From: Chitinophaga sp. LS1
GTDB lineage: Bacteria; Bacteroidota; Bacteroidia; Chitinophagales; Chitinophagaceae
DNA length: 64,000 bases
Assembly (NCBI RefSeq): GCF_034274695.1
Contig: NZ_CP128362.1
Coordinates: 4,838,501-4,902,500, forward strand
Direction of reading: 5' to 3'
Shown here in pieces: positions 26,477-35,849 of this stretch; within the stretch, counting starts at the first letter, position 1; every line of letters begins with the position of its first letter. The notes under the pieces were generated by a model. That model had not been told where the DNA came from. It did no database searches and worked only from the letters and a program-made list of their open reading frames with translations. The position numbers and the translations under genes are program-made.

Positions 26477-29400
26477 ATGGCGAAGCATGTTTGTAGCGCT
26501 ATTGGAACCCTTTGTGTTTTATACCTATTTTTACTACCGTCTGCTGTCCTGGCCCAACCTGCTGACCACAGCGTGAAAGTAACGGTGGTGGGTAAACACT
26601 TTCCATTATCTGCTATTTTTAAAAGTATTTCAAAGCAGACTGGTTACTATTTTGTTTATGATAATGCTATCCTGGATGAGTCAGAAAAAGTAACTGTACA
26701 CTTTCGAAAAGTACCCTGGGAGCAGGTATTACAAGTCGTTTTACAAAGTAGAAACGTTAGCTGGACATTGCTGAATAACAGGATCTTTTTACAAAAAACG
26801 GCGGATGTCAGCATTGTTCCCATACCGGTTCCTGCAAAGGATTCCCTGCCGTATGTGGTAAAGGGATACATCAGAACAGAAGGTGAACAACCCGTGCCCG
26901 GTGTAACCGTGCTACTCAAAGGTACCTCCCGTGGCATTACTACGGGAAACGATGGTGCATTTGAACTGAGCCACCTGCCCCGCAATGCGGTATTACATAT
27001 TTCATCACTGGGGTTTGCACCGCTGGATACGGTGTTGACACCTTTTCGTACACATGTGATCCACCTGTCAGAAGCTGTTAATAGCCTGGATGCCGCTGTG
27101 ATAATTGGTTATGGTGCCAGTAGCCGCCGCCTGCTCACGGGCAATGTGAACCGCGTTTCCGCGCAGCAGATCGCTACCCAGCCGGTGGTGAATCCACTCA
27201 CGGCCCTGCAGGGACAGATCCCCGGTTTACTCGTCATGAATGCCAATGGACTGCCCGGTGCTGAAATCAAAGTGTATATAAGAGGTCGTAATTCCATTGC
27301 TGCAGGCAATAACCCTTTGTTTATTATAGATGGGGTGCCTTTTGATATCACCCCGCTCAATGACCTGGATGAACTACAGGGTGCTATTAAGTATATCAGC
27401 CCGTTTAACAGCATCAATCCGGCAGATATAGAAAGTGTCGACATTCTCAAAGATGCGGATGCTACGGCCATCTATGGCTCCCGTGGGGCCAATGGGGTCG
27501 TACTCGTGACCACGAAGAAAGGGAAAACGGGAAAGCCCCTCTTTGACCTGAATATTTCACAGGGCGCCGGCCGTACTGCAGGATCTCTCAGCATGCTGAA
27601 TACCACCCAATACCTGTCCCTGCGCAGAGAAGCTTATCGTAATGACGGCGTTACACCTACTGTGGCAGAAGCCCCCGACTTACTGCTCTGGGATACTACC
27701 CGTAATATGAACTGGCCGAAATACCTGACTGGTGGCACCGCCCCTGTTACCAATGTACAACTGAGTTATTCCGGGGGGAGTGAACGCACTACTTTCAGAC
27801 TGGCAGGTAACTATTATAGACAGGGTTCCGTATTGCCTGCTGCATTGACGTATGCCAGGGGGGGCGGGCATTTCAGTATACAGCACCACGATGTCAGTGA
27901 GCGCTTTGAAATCAACAGTACGACTTTATTTACAACAGATAATAACCAGAGTATTTCCAACGATCTCTTTTCGCTGGTGAACCTGCCTCCTGATTATCCT
28001 ATGTATGACCGCAATGGAAAGTTCTTCTGGGGTTCCTATCTCGATAATCCGGCAGCGTATTTAATACAACATGCGAATAGTCAGACAAGCAATTTACTGA
28101 GCAATGCCGTATTGCGCTATCGGTTATTGCCAGGGCTGTACCTGAAGGCCAGTGGCGGTTATGCCCGTATTGATATGCAACAGACCTTTTCCTTCCCGCA
28201 ATCTTCACAGCATCCGGAAAATGCAGTGACCAGTTTTACAAGAGTGGCGGACAACAGAAGGGCGGGATATATTATAGAACCACAGGCCGATTACACCTTA
28301 CGTATTGCCAAGGGGAGTTTGCATGCTTTGATAGGCGGCACCTTTCAGCGTACTCTGAGCAATGGGCAGTTTGCCGAAGGCAGGGGCTATGCAGATGAAA
28401 ATCAGCTAGGCTCACTGAAGGGTGCGGATACCATTATCCGTAAGGCGGATACGCATGGGGAATACAGGTACATTTCTTTCTTTACCCGCTGGAATTACAA
28501 CTGGCAGGACAAGTACCTGCTGAATGTGAGTTATAGAAGAGATGGTTCTTCCCGTTTTGGACCTGGCAGACAGTTTGGCGACTTTGGTGCTATCGGTGCA
28601 GCCTGGATCTTTTCAGAAGAACAGTGGATGCAGGGCCTGACCTGGCTGAGTTTTGGTAAACTCCGTTTGAGTGGCGGGATCACGGGCAATGACCAGATAC
28701 CGGATTACCAATATAAGAGCAACTATGGGGTGAATGGAAATTACCAGAACAGTAGTACGCTATCCCCTTTGCGCATTGCCAATGACGATTATAGCTGGGA
28801 GGAGAACCGAAAGCTGGAAGCAGCATTGGAACTGGGGTTTCTGCATGACCGGTTATTTTTTGCCATTGCAAGGTATGACAATTGGAGTAGTAATCAGCTG
28901 GTAGGGTATCAGTTACCGGGCATCTCCGGTTTTTCCAGTTACCAGGCGAACCTGCCGGCCATAGTACGCAACAGAGGTTGGGAGATAGAGTTGACAGCCA
29001 CCATCATACGAAATAAGCAATTCGGCTGGAAGAGTACTCTGAATGCCACATTCTTTGGCAATAAATTACAGTCATTCCAGGGGTTAGCGGCATCTTCCTA
29101 TGCAAATACATTTGTGATCGGGCAATCGTTGAACATTGTGAGGGGCTATCATTTTCAGGGGGTGAATCCGGAGACGGGTGTCGCTAAGTTTGAAGATGTG
29201 AATAAGGATGGCATGCTTTCCAGCGCCAATGATTTTGTAACGATATCTAACAAAGATCCCCGTTATTATGCCGGGATTACAAACGATCTTACTTACAGAC
29301 AATTTTCGCTCAGTTGCTTTCTGCAATATGTACGGCAGCAGGGCAAAACATTTGTCAATGCACCGGGTGGTCAGGGCAATGAAACCATTGCAGCACTTAG

Positions 29401-29722
29401 CCGCTGGCAGCACTATGGCGATCAGACCAATGTGCAGCGGGCCAGTGCCACGCCGGGTAATGAGGCGTATGATCTGAGTGCAAACCTGACACTGTCCAAT
29501 GCTGCCTATATGGATGCTTCTTACCTGCGGCTCCGGAATATCAGTGTCTCTTATGAACTGCCTGTGACCTGGACAAAGCGGGCGCACCTGCGCAAGTGCA
29601 GGGTATATGCAGAAGGGCAGGACCTGTTCACCATTACACCATACAGTGGTGCAAACCCTGAAACACAGCTGGCACTGCCACCGATGAAGATCATCACGGG
29701 TGGTGTGCAGTTAACACTATAG
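26477..29722 (+). CDS. SusC/RagA-type TonB-dependent transporter with STN signalling domain
   Basis: Outer-membrane importer of 1081 aa. Signal peptide (about 1-27), STN domain (about 32-100, FPLSAIFKSISKQTGYYFVYD), carboxypeptidase-regulatory-like domain (about 128-205, VKGYIRTEGEQPVPGVTVLLKG), TonB-box-like AAVIIGYGASSRR, plug with IRGRNSIAAGNNPLFIIDGVPFD and DILKDADATAIYGSRGANGVVLV, then the barrel ending in VQLTL. The STN domain matches its place behind a FecR gene. Its SusD starts 3 bp after its stop. No degradative enzyme lies in the locus, so the substrate is unknown. Confidence 0.95.
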   Translation: MAKHVCSAIGTLCVLYLFLLPSAVLAQPADHSVKVTVVGKHFPLSAIFKSISKQTGYYFVYDNAILDESEKVTVHFRKVPWEQVLQVVLQSRNVSWTLLNNRIFLQKTADVSIVPIPVPAKDSLPYVVKGYIRTEGEQPVPGVTVLLKGTSRGITTGNDGAFELSHLPRNAVLHISSLGFAPLDTVLTPFRTHVIHLSEAVNSLDAAVIIGYGASSRRLLTGNVNRVSAQQIATQPVVNPLTALQGQIPGLLVMNANGLPGAEIKVYIRGRNSIAAGNNPLFIIDGVPFDITPLNDLDELQGAIKYISPFNSINPADIESVDILKDADATAIYGSRGANGVVLVTTKKGKTGKPLFDLNISQGAGRTAGSLSMLNTTQYLSLRREAYRNDGVTPTVAEAPDLLLWDTTRNMNWPKYLTGGTAPVTNVQLSYSGGSERTTFRLAGNYYRQGSVLPAALTYARGGGHFSIQHHDVSERFEINSTTLFTTDNNQSISNDLFSLVNLPPDYPMYDRNGKFFWGSYLDNPAAYLIQHANSQTSNLLSNAVLRYRLLPGLYLKASGGYARIDMQQTFSFPQSSQHPENAVTSFTRVADNRRAGYIIEPQADYTLRIAKGSLHALIGGTFQRTLSNGQFAEGRGYADENQLGSLKGADTIIRKADTHGEYRYISFFTRWNYNWQDKYLLNVSYRRDGSSRFGPGRQFGDFGAIGAAWIFSEEQWMQGLTWLSFGKLRLSGGITGNDQIPDYQYKSNYGVNGNYQNSSTLSPLRIANDDYSWEENRKLEAALELGFLHDRLFFAIARYDNWSSNQLVGYQLPGISGFSSYQANLPAIVRNRGWEIELTATIIRNKQFGWKSTLNATFFGNKLQSFQGLAASSYANTFVIGQSLNIVRGYHFQGVNPETGVAKFEDVNKDGMLSSANDFVTISNKDPRYYAGITNDLTYRQFSLSCFLQYVRQQGKTFVNAPGGQGNETIAALSRWQHYGDQTNVQRASATPGNEAYDLSANLTLSNAAYMDASYLRLRNISVSYELPVTWTKRAHLRKCRVYAEGQDLFTITPYSGANPETQLALPPMKIITGGVQLTL

Positions 29723-29725
29723 TAA

Positions 29726-31069
29726 ATGAGGTATGTAAGAATCATATTACTGGCGCTTAGCCTGGTCTCGTGCAGGAAACTGCTCACAGTGTCCACGCCG
29801 GACAGTGAGCAGAGTTCTGATGACGTATTTAGTGAAGATGCCAGTGCGGATGCCGCTGTGGCAGATATTTATTATACCATGGGTATGTATTACAATGGTA
29901 ACTTACTGTCTGTGATCAATGGGATGACAGGGGATGAAGGGGGAACATTGAATGCGTACTATCAGCGTTATGTGAACAATAGTATTCCTTCGGATGATGC
30001 ACAGATCAACCTGATCTGGAAAGCTTATTATAAAGCGATTTATCGTTGTAATTCAGTAATGGAAGGATTGTCGCAATCAACAAAGCTATCTCCAGAAAGG
30101 GTGCAGCAATGGACGGGAGAGGCAAAGTTTATGCGGGCATTGTGTTATTATTATCTCGTAAACTGCTGGGGGGATGTGCCATATATAACCACGACAGATG
30201 TGGATCAAACTGCGCTGGCGTATCGTATGCGAACAGATAGTATCTATGCATGGATGCAACAGGATCTACTCAGTGCGATCAACTTATTATCTGAAAAATA
30301 TCCGGGAGCGGAGCATGTAAGAGCCAATAAATGGGCGGCCATGGCATTGCTGGCGAGGGTGGCATTGCAGGGTGGAGATGCTGGCAAAGCTGAATACTAT
30401 GCATCGCAGGTGATTGATGCCGGCATGTATCGGTTATGTGTACCTGATAGTGCATTTCTATACAATAGTCCACAGGCAATTTTACAGATCTGGACCAGTG
30501 AAGGTTATACCTTACCCGGGCAAATGTTTATCCCGCTGGATGATGATGCATCTTACTATCCATTATCAGCGGATATGGTAGCGGCGTTTGAAAATGGAGA
30601 TCAGCGCAGGGCATCGTGGACACGGTCTTTTGTATATGGCGGCGGTACTTACTATTATCCTTATAAATATAAAAAGCGCGGGGCTACAACCGGAGAAGAC
30701 AAAGAATACCTGATGGTGCTGCGGTTTGCAGAGCAATACCTGATACGGGCAGAGGCGAGGGCACAACAGGATAATTACACGGGTGCGATTGCCGACCTGG
30801 ATGTGATCAGGGCAGGGGCAGGATTAACTGCGCTGGATATTGTCAATGACCGTGCACATTGTATGGCAGCCTTAGCGCAGGAGCGACGGGCAGAATTATT
30901 CTGTGAATGGGGAGACCGCTGGTTCACCTTGCAACGCATGGGTACTATGAGTCAGGTGCTGGGTGCTTTGAAACCCGGTTTCTGGAAAGACTGGGCGGCA
31001 TATTACCCCATTCCGCAGCAGGAGCGGGACAAGGATCCTAATTTAACACAGAATCCAGGGTATCAATAG
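29726..31069 (+). CDS. SusD/RagB family substrate-binding lipoprotein
   Basis: Surface lipoprotein of 447 aa with signal peptide MRYVRIILLALSLVSC (lipidated Cys16). SusD features: SEQSSDDVFSEDASADAAVADIYYTMG at the N-terminus, the helical ARFMRALCYYYL-type segment (here EAKFMRALCYYYLVNCWGDVPYI), FAEQYLIRAEARAQ, RRAELFCEWGDRWFTLQRMG and the C-terminal YPIPQQERDKDPNLTQNPGY. It pairs with the SusC just upstream. Its 3' end overlaps the convergent gene at 31038 by 32 bp. Confidence 0.93.
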   Translation: MRYVRIILLALSLVSCRKLLTVSTPDSEQSSDDVFSEDASADAAVADIYYTMGMYYNGNLLSVINGMTGDEGGTLNAYYQRYVNNSIPSDDAQINLIWKAYYKAIYRCNSVMEGLSQSTKLSPERVQQWTGEAKFMRALCYYYLVNCWGDVPYITTTDVDQTALAYRMRTDSIYAWMQQDLLSAINLLSEKYPGAEHVRANKWAAMALLARVALQGGDAGKAEYYASQVIDAGMYRLCVPDSAFLYNSPQAILQIWTSEGYTLPGQMFIPLDDDASYYPLSADMVAAFENGDQRRASWTRSFVYGGGTYYYPYKYKKRGATTGEDKEYLMVLRFAEQYLIRAEARAQQDNYTGAIADLDVIRAGAGLTALDIVNDRAHCMAALAQERRAELFCEWGDRWFTLQRMGTMSQVLGALKPGFWKDWAAYYPIPQQERDKDPNLTQNPGYQ

Positions 31070-32105
31070 CAAAGCTATAGATGTAGTCTCTGCATTGTAC
31101 CACCAGTTTATCATGGAAGATATTGATGCGGAGTACTTTTTCCGGTTTCAGTGGCAGGTAGAAACTACCCAGGTATTGATTTGTATGAATGTCATATTTG
31201 TCAATCGCAGTATTATTGCTGAATTTCCCTTCTGCTTCGTGGTCTCCTTTCAGGAGGGAGTGTACGAACAACTTTCCTTTATATACAAAACTGGCATTGT
31301 TGATCATCGGGTCAGGTCCCTGGCTGGTGAACACATGTTCCTTGCGGGCAGTGGCTTCGGCCAGCTGGTAGCGGAAGTGGCTGGAGGTATCGATGGTATG
31401 GCCTGCCTGTAATTTTTGCAGGGAGGTATCGAAGCTGAAGAACTGATTGACGTAATAATAGGTATAGATGAGTTGTTTGGTAGCGGTGTCGTAAATAAGG
31501 CTGCCGTCAGTACTCACGCCTCCGTCCTGGTGCAGGATAGAGAGGTTCTTTTCGGTAGTAATAGTATTGGTGGAGGTATTGATTTTCAGGAATTGCTGAT
31601 CGGATATTTTCCTGTCCAGTTTGCGGAGAATGAACTGATCGGGAGCGATGGCAATGGCCTTTGAAAAGCCGCCGGGAGGAAGTCGGAAGATCTGTGCGTT
31701 GCCACCGGAGAGGGGTAGGGTAATGATAGCCGGCATGTTATAGCCATAGATGTGTACGAAGGGAGAATCGATGGTAGTGTAGAAATACGTTTGCAGGGAA
31801 TCGAGGAGTCCCTGCGAGAGGGTGATCCTGATCCGCTTGGGGTGTTGAAAATGGTAGTCCGTACAGAGAATGACGGTAGGGTCTGTGGTGGTGAAGAAGA
31901 GTTGGGTGGCGGTAGCGCCGCTTACGAGCTGGATGCTGTCGCCGGTAGGCATATTGCCCAGTGGGGTGAGGAAGTGAGCTGGCTGGATGGATCTGTCAAA
32001 TCCATTGCTTACTTTATTGGGCAGTGGCGCAGACATTACCAGAAAAGTGACGATAGCGATGGCGCTGAGGAGGAGGAAGGAGAGAGTTAAAATAGCTTTG
32101 CGCAT
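31038..32105 (-). CDS. membrane-anchored extracytoplasmic protein, possible beta-propeller
   Basis: A 355-aa protein with an N-terminal signal/anchor (about 5-26, ILTLSFLLLSAIAIVTFLV) and a beta-rich exported domain. The spacing of strand-like segments (FRLPPGGFSKAIAIAPDQFILRKLD, DGSLIYDTATKQLIYTYYYVNQFFSFD, KLFVHSLLKGD, IDKYDIHTNQYLGSF) recalls a six-bladed propeller, but I cannot name the family. It is the last gene of a minus-strand cassette behind a MauE-like protein and a small secreted Cys-containing peptide, with 70 bp to the latter. It may bind or sense that peptide. Its stop overlaps the convergent SusD gene by 32 bp. Confidence 0.75.
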   Translation of the reverse strand: MRKAILTLSFLLLSAIAIVTFLVMSAPLPNKVSNGFDRSIQPAHFLTPLGNMPTGDSIQLVSGATATQLFFTTTDPTVILCTDYHFQHPKRIRITLSQGLLDSLQTYFYTTIDSPFVHIYGYNMPAIITLPLSGGNAQIFRLPPGGFSKAIAIAPDQFILRKLDRKISDQQFLKINTSTNTITTEKNLSILHQDGGVSTDGSLIYDTATKQLIYTYYYVNQFFSFDTSLQKLQAGHTIDTSSHFRYQLAEATARKEHVFTSQGPDPMINNASFVYKGKLFVHSLLKGDHEAEGKFSNNTAIDKYDIHTNQYLGSFYLPLKPEKVLRINIFHDKLVVQCRDYIYSFAIDTLDSVLN

Positions 32106-32175
32106 GGTTATTTGTTATATGAAATGGGGGCTGATGCTGATAGGATCAGCCCCTGAAAATTTTAGGAATGTTGGC

Positions 32176-32391
32176 TTATGGGCGATAGATCACATTGTAG
32201 CCATTGTCGATATCCATGGCACATACGATCCTGTTCCCGCCAAGGCAATACTGGATTTTAATATCGCTGGCGAGGCCCGTTACTAAGGTACCCTCCCACA
32301 GTATCCAGGTGATTACACGTTTTTGGTTGGCAAACGCGGAACCGGCCGCCAGAACAGCGGCGAGCAGGGTGATACTAAGGGTCTTTTTCAT
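32176..32391 (-). CDS. small secreted Cys-containing peptide (DUF6520-like)
   Basis: From the ATG at 32391 this encodes 71 aa: signal peptide MKKTLSITLLAAVLAAGSAFA, then about 50 residues with two cysteines (YCLGGNRIVCAMD) that could form a disulfide. It resembles the small exported DUF6520-type proteins of Bacteroidota, which I assign cautiously. A longer in-frame start at 32469 overlaps the upstream MauE stop as ATGA, suggesting translational coupling, but adds 26 basic residues before the signal peptide. The MauE neighbour fits an oxidative-folding role. Confidence 0.65.
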   Translation of the reverse strand: MKKTLSITLLAAVLAAGSAFANQKRVITWILWEGTLVTGLASDIKIQYCLGGNRIVCAMDIDNGYNVIYRP

Positions 32392-32465
32392 GGTCTTAAA
32401 GATTAATGTAGTTGATAAATGCCTACTCTTTTCTACAGGTTTTCGGCGGTTCCTGACAATGTTCT

Positions 32466-32879
32466 TCATAGATGCTTCTTTACATGCAATAGGATGCCGA
32501 TGGTAGTTATGATTATGAACGCTGAATTAAATATGATATGAGCCTGCCAGGAGAGGTGTTGGAGCACGCCTCCGCAGGAACAGGGTATATAAGGGCTGTA
32601 CCTGAGCATAGCGACCAGGTAAATAGTGAACAGGCAGAGTAGAAAAAAGGAGCAATATAGGCCCTGTAAACGGGTTTTATTGACCAATAGCAGACCGGCA
32701 ATGACGAGTTCTCCCAGGGGCAGTGCCCATGCGATCATATTCGAATATTGGGTAATGAAGGGAGATTGGCTGAGTTGTCTGCTGAATACGGAATAATCCA
32801 GCAATTTGCTGATACTGGTATATACAAACAGGAAGACCAGCAATGCTGATATTAGTTCAATCCATCTTTTTTTAGGCAT
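32466..32879 (-). CDS. MauE/DoxX-like redox-associated membrane protein
   Basis: Integral membrane protein of 137 aa with four predicted helices (about 8-27, 47-66, 74-93, 113-132). The segment YSPYIPCSCGGVLQHL between helices 3 and 4 carries a Cys-x-Cys pair, as in the MauE/methylamine-utilisation-type proteins thought to handle disulfide electrons. First gene of the three-gene minus-strand cassette. It starts at ATG 32879, about 50 bp downstream of the terminator of the preceding operon. Alternative: a generic DoxX-like protein without a redox role. Confidence 0.78.
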   Translation of the reverse strand: MPKKRWIELISALLVFLFVYTSISKLLDYSVFSRQLSQSPFITQYSNMIAWALPLGELVIAGLLLVNKTRLQGLYCSFFLLCLFTIYLVAMLRYSPYIPCSCGGVLQHLSWQAHIIFNSAFIIITTIGILLHVKKHL

Positions 32880-32932
32880 AGGGCTAGAGATGGGGACTAA
32901 TATAGGGCTTATTTTTAATTTGTTTGTAAAAA

Positions 32933-32960
32933 AATAAGGACCGTTACTACGGTCCTTATT
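32933..32960 (-). terminator. terminator of the kinase/REC-CRP/coiled-coil operon
   Basis: Perfect 12-bp stem (32933-32944 with 32949-32960) and a 4-nt loop. On the minus strand it is followed by a run of T (complement of the A-run at 32929-32936). It lies just past the stop at 32968. Confidence 0.8.
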
Positions 32961-32967
32961 AAAATCT

Positions 32968-33426
32968 TCACCTTATATCTCGTTTCCTCACTTCCTGCGC
33001 CTGCGTGACCAGATTCACCGGAAAATGTTCTATCACATATTCATCAAATCCTATTCCCAATCTTCTCGCGTCTCTTTCCATATTTTCCAGTTTTTCCAGC
33101 ATGTGCTGCTGGTGACGCCTGATATGTTCCTCATTAGAAAAATCGCTTCCGTGTGGGGTTAACCAGGCTTGCTGTAAGGCCACCTCGTTGCGCAGGGCTT
33201 CGAATCGTGTGTCCATCTGAAGAAAAGCAGTATGAAAATATTCCAGCTTTTCCAAGAGGGAACGATCAAAGTGATACTGTAAAATATTGGCTAACTGGGT
33301 TTTAAGGTTGATATTCCGGTTTTCCAGTACGGCCAGTTGTTTTTTGCACCTGTCAAGGGCATTGCGCAAGTCTTCCATCGCTAAAAATCTTATCAGTTCA
33401 AAGATACTTAGCGTCTGTTTGGCCAA
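32968..33426 (-). CDS. hypothetical coiled-coil protein, 152 aa
   Basis: Not recognised. It is mostly helical, with a coiled coil (about 17-60, MEDLRNALDRCKKQLAVLENRNINLKTQL; again about 100-120) and the C-terminal GIGFDEYVIEHFPVNLVTQAQEVRKRD. No signal peptide or membrane segment. A later start (M17, MEDLRNALDR) is equally possible. It is the third gene of a minus-strand operon, 40 bp after a REC-CRP regulator, and is followed by a terminator. It may be a signalling accessory protein. Confidence 0.65.
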   Translation of the reverse strand: MAKQTLSIFELIRFLAMEDLRNALDRCKKQLAVLENRNINLKTQLANILQYHFDRSLLEKLEYFHTAFLQMDTRFEALRNEVALQQAWLTPHGSDFSNEEHIRRHQQHMLEKLENMERDARRLGIGFDEYVIEHFPVNLVTQAQEVRKRDIR

Positions 33427-33466
33427 ACAGGATACGGGTCAGTAGGAAAACTGATTTTTATCATGC

Positions 33467-34528
33467 TTAGTTTACGAGGTTCGCCAGCTTTTGTTCATTC
33501 AGGATCGTGATAACCCCTTGTTTAATCTCCAGTAACTTTTCATCTCTGAAGTCACCCAGTGTCCTGATCATGGATTCGGTAGCTGTACCTGCGATAGTCG
33601 CCAGATTTTCTCTGGAGATGTCTATCGAGAATGGCTGATCCTTGGTTACATGGTATTTCTTTTTCAGGAAAAGGAGAGCTTCGGCCACTTTTTTACGCAG
33701 GGAGCTGTAAGCGATGTGCAGCAGTTGTTGTTCCTTTTCTGTGATGTTTTTGGCCAGCAGGCGTATAAATTGCTGGGCTACTTCCCTGTTATTGTTAATG
33801 AGTGTCTCAAAGTCTTCTCTGGGGATGGCGGTCAGTTCACAATCGTCCAGTGCTTCTGCATTTTCGTGATAGTTACTGCCTTCCAGGAGGGCTACATAGC
33901 CCAGGAAGTCGCCAGCGCTATAAAGGTTAGCTGCCAGTTCTTTACCGTCATTATTCACCTTGTAGGTTTTTACTCTTCCTTTCTGTATGTAATACAGGCT
34001 GGTAGGGCGGTTGCCTTCCTGGTAAATGAGTTGTTTCTTTTTGAACCGGTCGGTGTTACCTTCTTCCATGAGGGTCTGCAGTGTGTTCGTACCGGTTGCA
34101 CTCGTCAATAGTTGTTGTAATCCTTCCATATCTGACGTAAGTTCCAGTTTCTTAACAGCGGCTTTTTTGAGCCTTCTCTCCACGGCATTCAGCAGGTCGG
34201 TGCCACTGAATGGCTTTGTGATATAATCGTCCGCACCCATTTCCATGCCTTTACGGAAATCTCCACGTTCACTTTTGGCGGTAAGAAAAATAAAGGGGGT
34301 ATCCTGTACGTCGGGGTTCTTTTGCAGCAGGTGCAGTACCCCATATCCGTCTAATACGGGCATCATGATATCACATACCACCAGGTCCGGTTGGTGTTCC
34401 AGAGCCAGTTCTACGCCGGTTTTGCCGTTTTCGGCGGTAATTACTTTGTAGTTGGCAAGCTCAAGGATCTCGGCGGTGTTCTCGCGAATATCGTCGTTGT
34501 CTTCTATGAGTAAGATAGTTTTCATCAT
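33467..34528 (-). CDS. response regulator fused to a CRP/FNR-type transcription factor
   Basis: Cytoplasmic regulator of 353 aa. N-terminal REC domain (1-120) with acidic pocket IEDND, phospho-Asp53 (VVCDIMMPVLDG) and Lys in YITKPFSG. Then a cyclic-nucleotide-binding-like beta barrel (about 150-265, RPTSLYYIQKGRVKTYKVNNDGKE) and a C-terminal Crp winged HTH (about 280-350, ISRENLATIAGTATESMIRTLGDFRDEKLL). Such a fusion joins phosphorylation to a CRP-type output. Whether it binds a nucleotide is uncertain, since I do not see a clear cAMP phosphate-binding RxS motif. It starts 13 bp after the stop of the PAS histidine kinase, its probable partner. Confidence 0.9.
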   Translation of the reverse strand: MMKTILLIEDNDDIRENTAEILELANYKVITAENGKTGVELALEHQPDLVVCDIMMPVLDGYGVLHLLQKNPDVQDTPFIFLTAKSERGDFRKGMEMGADDYITKPFSGTDLLNAVERRLKKAAVKKLELTSDMEGLQQLLTSATGTNTLQTLMEEGNTDRFKKKQLIYQEGNRPTSLYYIQKGRVKTYKVNNDGKELAANLYSAGDFLGYVALLEGSNYHENAEALDDCELTAIPREDFETLINNNREVAQQFIRLLAKNITEKEQQLLHIAYSSLRKKVAEALLFLKKKYHVTKDQPFSIDISRENLATIAGTATESMIRTLGDFRDEKLLEIKQGVITILNEQKLANLVN

Positions 34529-34541
34529 TTGAGCGTTTTAG

Positions 34542-35762
34542 TTAAGATTGCAGAAAGGTCACTGTAAAGGTAGTACCTTTATTTAACTCACTCTTACATG
34601 TGATCTTTCCGTTCATCAATTCTGCGTATTTACTTACAATGTGCAGCCCTAATCCCGTCCCCTGTATATTGCTGACATTGGTGCCCCTGAAAAACCGCTC
34701 AAACAAATGCTGTTGGTCCTCTTCGGAGATACCTATACCGGAATCGCTTACTTCGAGTTTGATAATATGTCCTTTCTGAAGTGTGCTGACGCGGATCACC
34801 CCATATTTTCCGGAGAATTTGATCGCGTTGCCCAGTAAATTGAGCAGGATATGTTTAATCAGCGAAGGATCCAGTTTTACTTTGGAAGGGCCTTTGTGTT
34901 CATATTCGATTTTCTGGCCTTCCTGCACAAGATCCTGCATTTCCTGGATAATGGCAGTGGTGTGTAGCTGCATATCGAAGGTGTTGCTTCTGACTGTTAC
35001 ACCTCCTTCTTCAATTTTTCCGACAGACAGGAAATCATTCAATACTTCGGTGAGCAGGGTCACGGAAGAGATGATTCGTTGTATATGTTTACTTCTTTTA
35101 GGTTGGTCTTCTGTATTTATATATTGGTTTACGAGGAAAGCAGAGGAAAGAATGGTGCTCAGCGGCGTCCTGAACTCATGGGAGGCCATGGAAACGAAGC
35201 GGCTTTTCAGTTCACTCAGTTCTTTTTCCTTGTTCAGCGCTATCATCACTTCCTGTTTGGAAAGTTCCAGTTGTTCCAGGGCCTGTGTGAGTTGCTGGGT
35301 ACGCTCAGCGATCTTCTGTTCCAGCTCGTTATGCATTTTTTCAAGCTTTTCTTCCGCCTTTTTCCTTTCAGTGATATTATTGATATAGGAGATGACGAAA
35401 GAGCCTTCTGCATGTTGGTATTGACTGAGGCTGACCTCAACGGAGAATTCAGAGCCATCTTTTTTGAGTGCAAAAAGATCCATGCCGATACCCATAGGGC
35501 GGCTTTGGGGCTGGCTACTGAAACCGTCGCGAAATTCTTCGTGTTTGGACCGGAAGCGCATAGGCAGTAGGCGCTCGATGGTCTCGCCAATGAGCTCTTC
35601 TCTTTGATAACCAAATTGTTCCAGTGCGAAGTCGTTTATTAGCACGATCTCGCCCTGCCGGTTGGTGACCAGTATGCCAATGCTGGCAAAATTGAACAGG
35701 GCTTCAAAGCGCTGTAGTTCTTTATCGTATTCCTTTTTATACAGGTTGTTACCGTAGAGCAT
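34542..35762 (-). CDS. PAS-domain sensor histidine kinase
   Basis: Soluble-looking kinase of 406 aa without transmembrane helices. PAS domain (about 15-135, FASIGILVTNRQGEIVLINDFALEQFGY plus PAC-like FVISYINNITERKKAEEK), a coiled coil (about 138-185), HisKA with His195 (SMASHEFRTPLSTI) and HATPase_c with N-box LLNLLGNAIKF, DSGIGI and GTGLGLHIV motifs. First gene of an operon with the REC-CRP regulator and the coiled-coil protein. Having no membrane segment, it probably senses a cytoplasmic redox or small-molecule cue. Confidence 0.93.
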   Translation of the reverse strand: MLYGNNLYKKEYDKELQRFEALFNFASIGILVTNRQGEIVLINDFALEQFGYQREELIGETIERLLPMRFRSKHEEFRDGFSSQPQSRPMGIGMDLFALKKDGSEFSVEVSLSQYQHAEGSFVISYINNITERKKAEEKLEKMHNELEQKIAERTQQLTQALEQLELSKQEVMIALNKEKELSELKSRFVSMASHEFRTPLSTILSSAFLVNQYINTEDQPKRSKHIQRIISSVTLLTEVLNDFLSVGKIEEGGVTVRSNTFDMQLHTTAIIQEMQDLVQEGQKIEYEHKGPSKVKLDPSLIKHILLNLLGNAIKFSGKYGVIRVSTLQKGHIIKLEVSDSGIGISEEDQQHLFERFFRGTNVSNIQGTGLGLHIVSKYAELMNGKITCKSELNKGTTFTVTFLQS

Positions 35763-35849
35763 AGTTACAAGATCAGCCTAACAGCTGTAAAATTCCGCTA
35801 CGGTGGGGTGAATGCATATGATCAGTGTCAGTAGTTCCGGTGATTATCA

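Noticed and set aside
32392..32469. N-terminal extension of the small Cys peptide from the ATGA-overlapping start
   Set aside because: It would place 26 basic residues before a good signal peptide; the ATG at 32391 is preferred although coupling from the upstream start remains possible.
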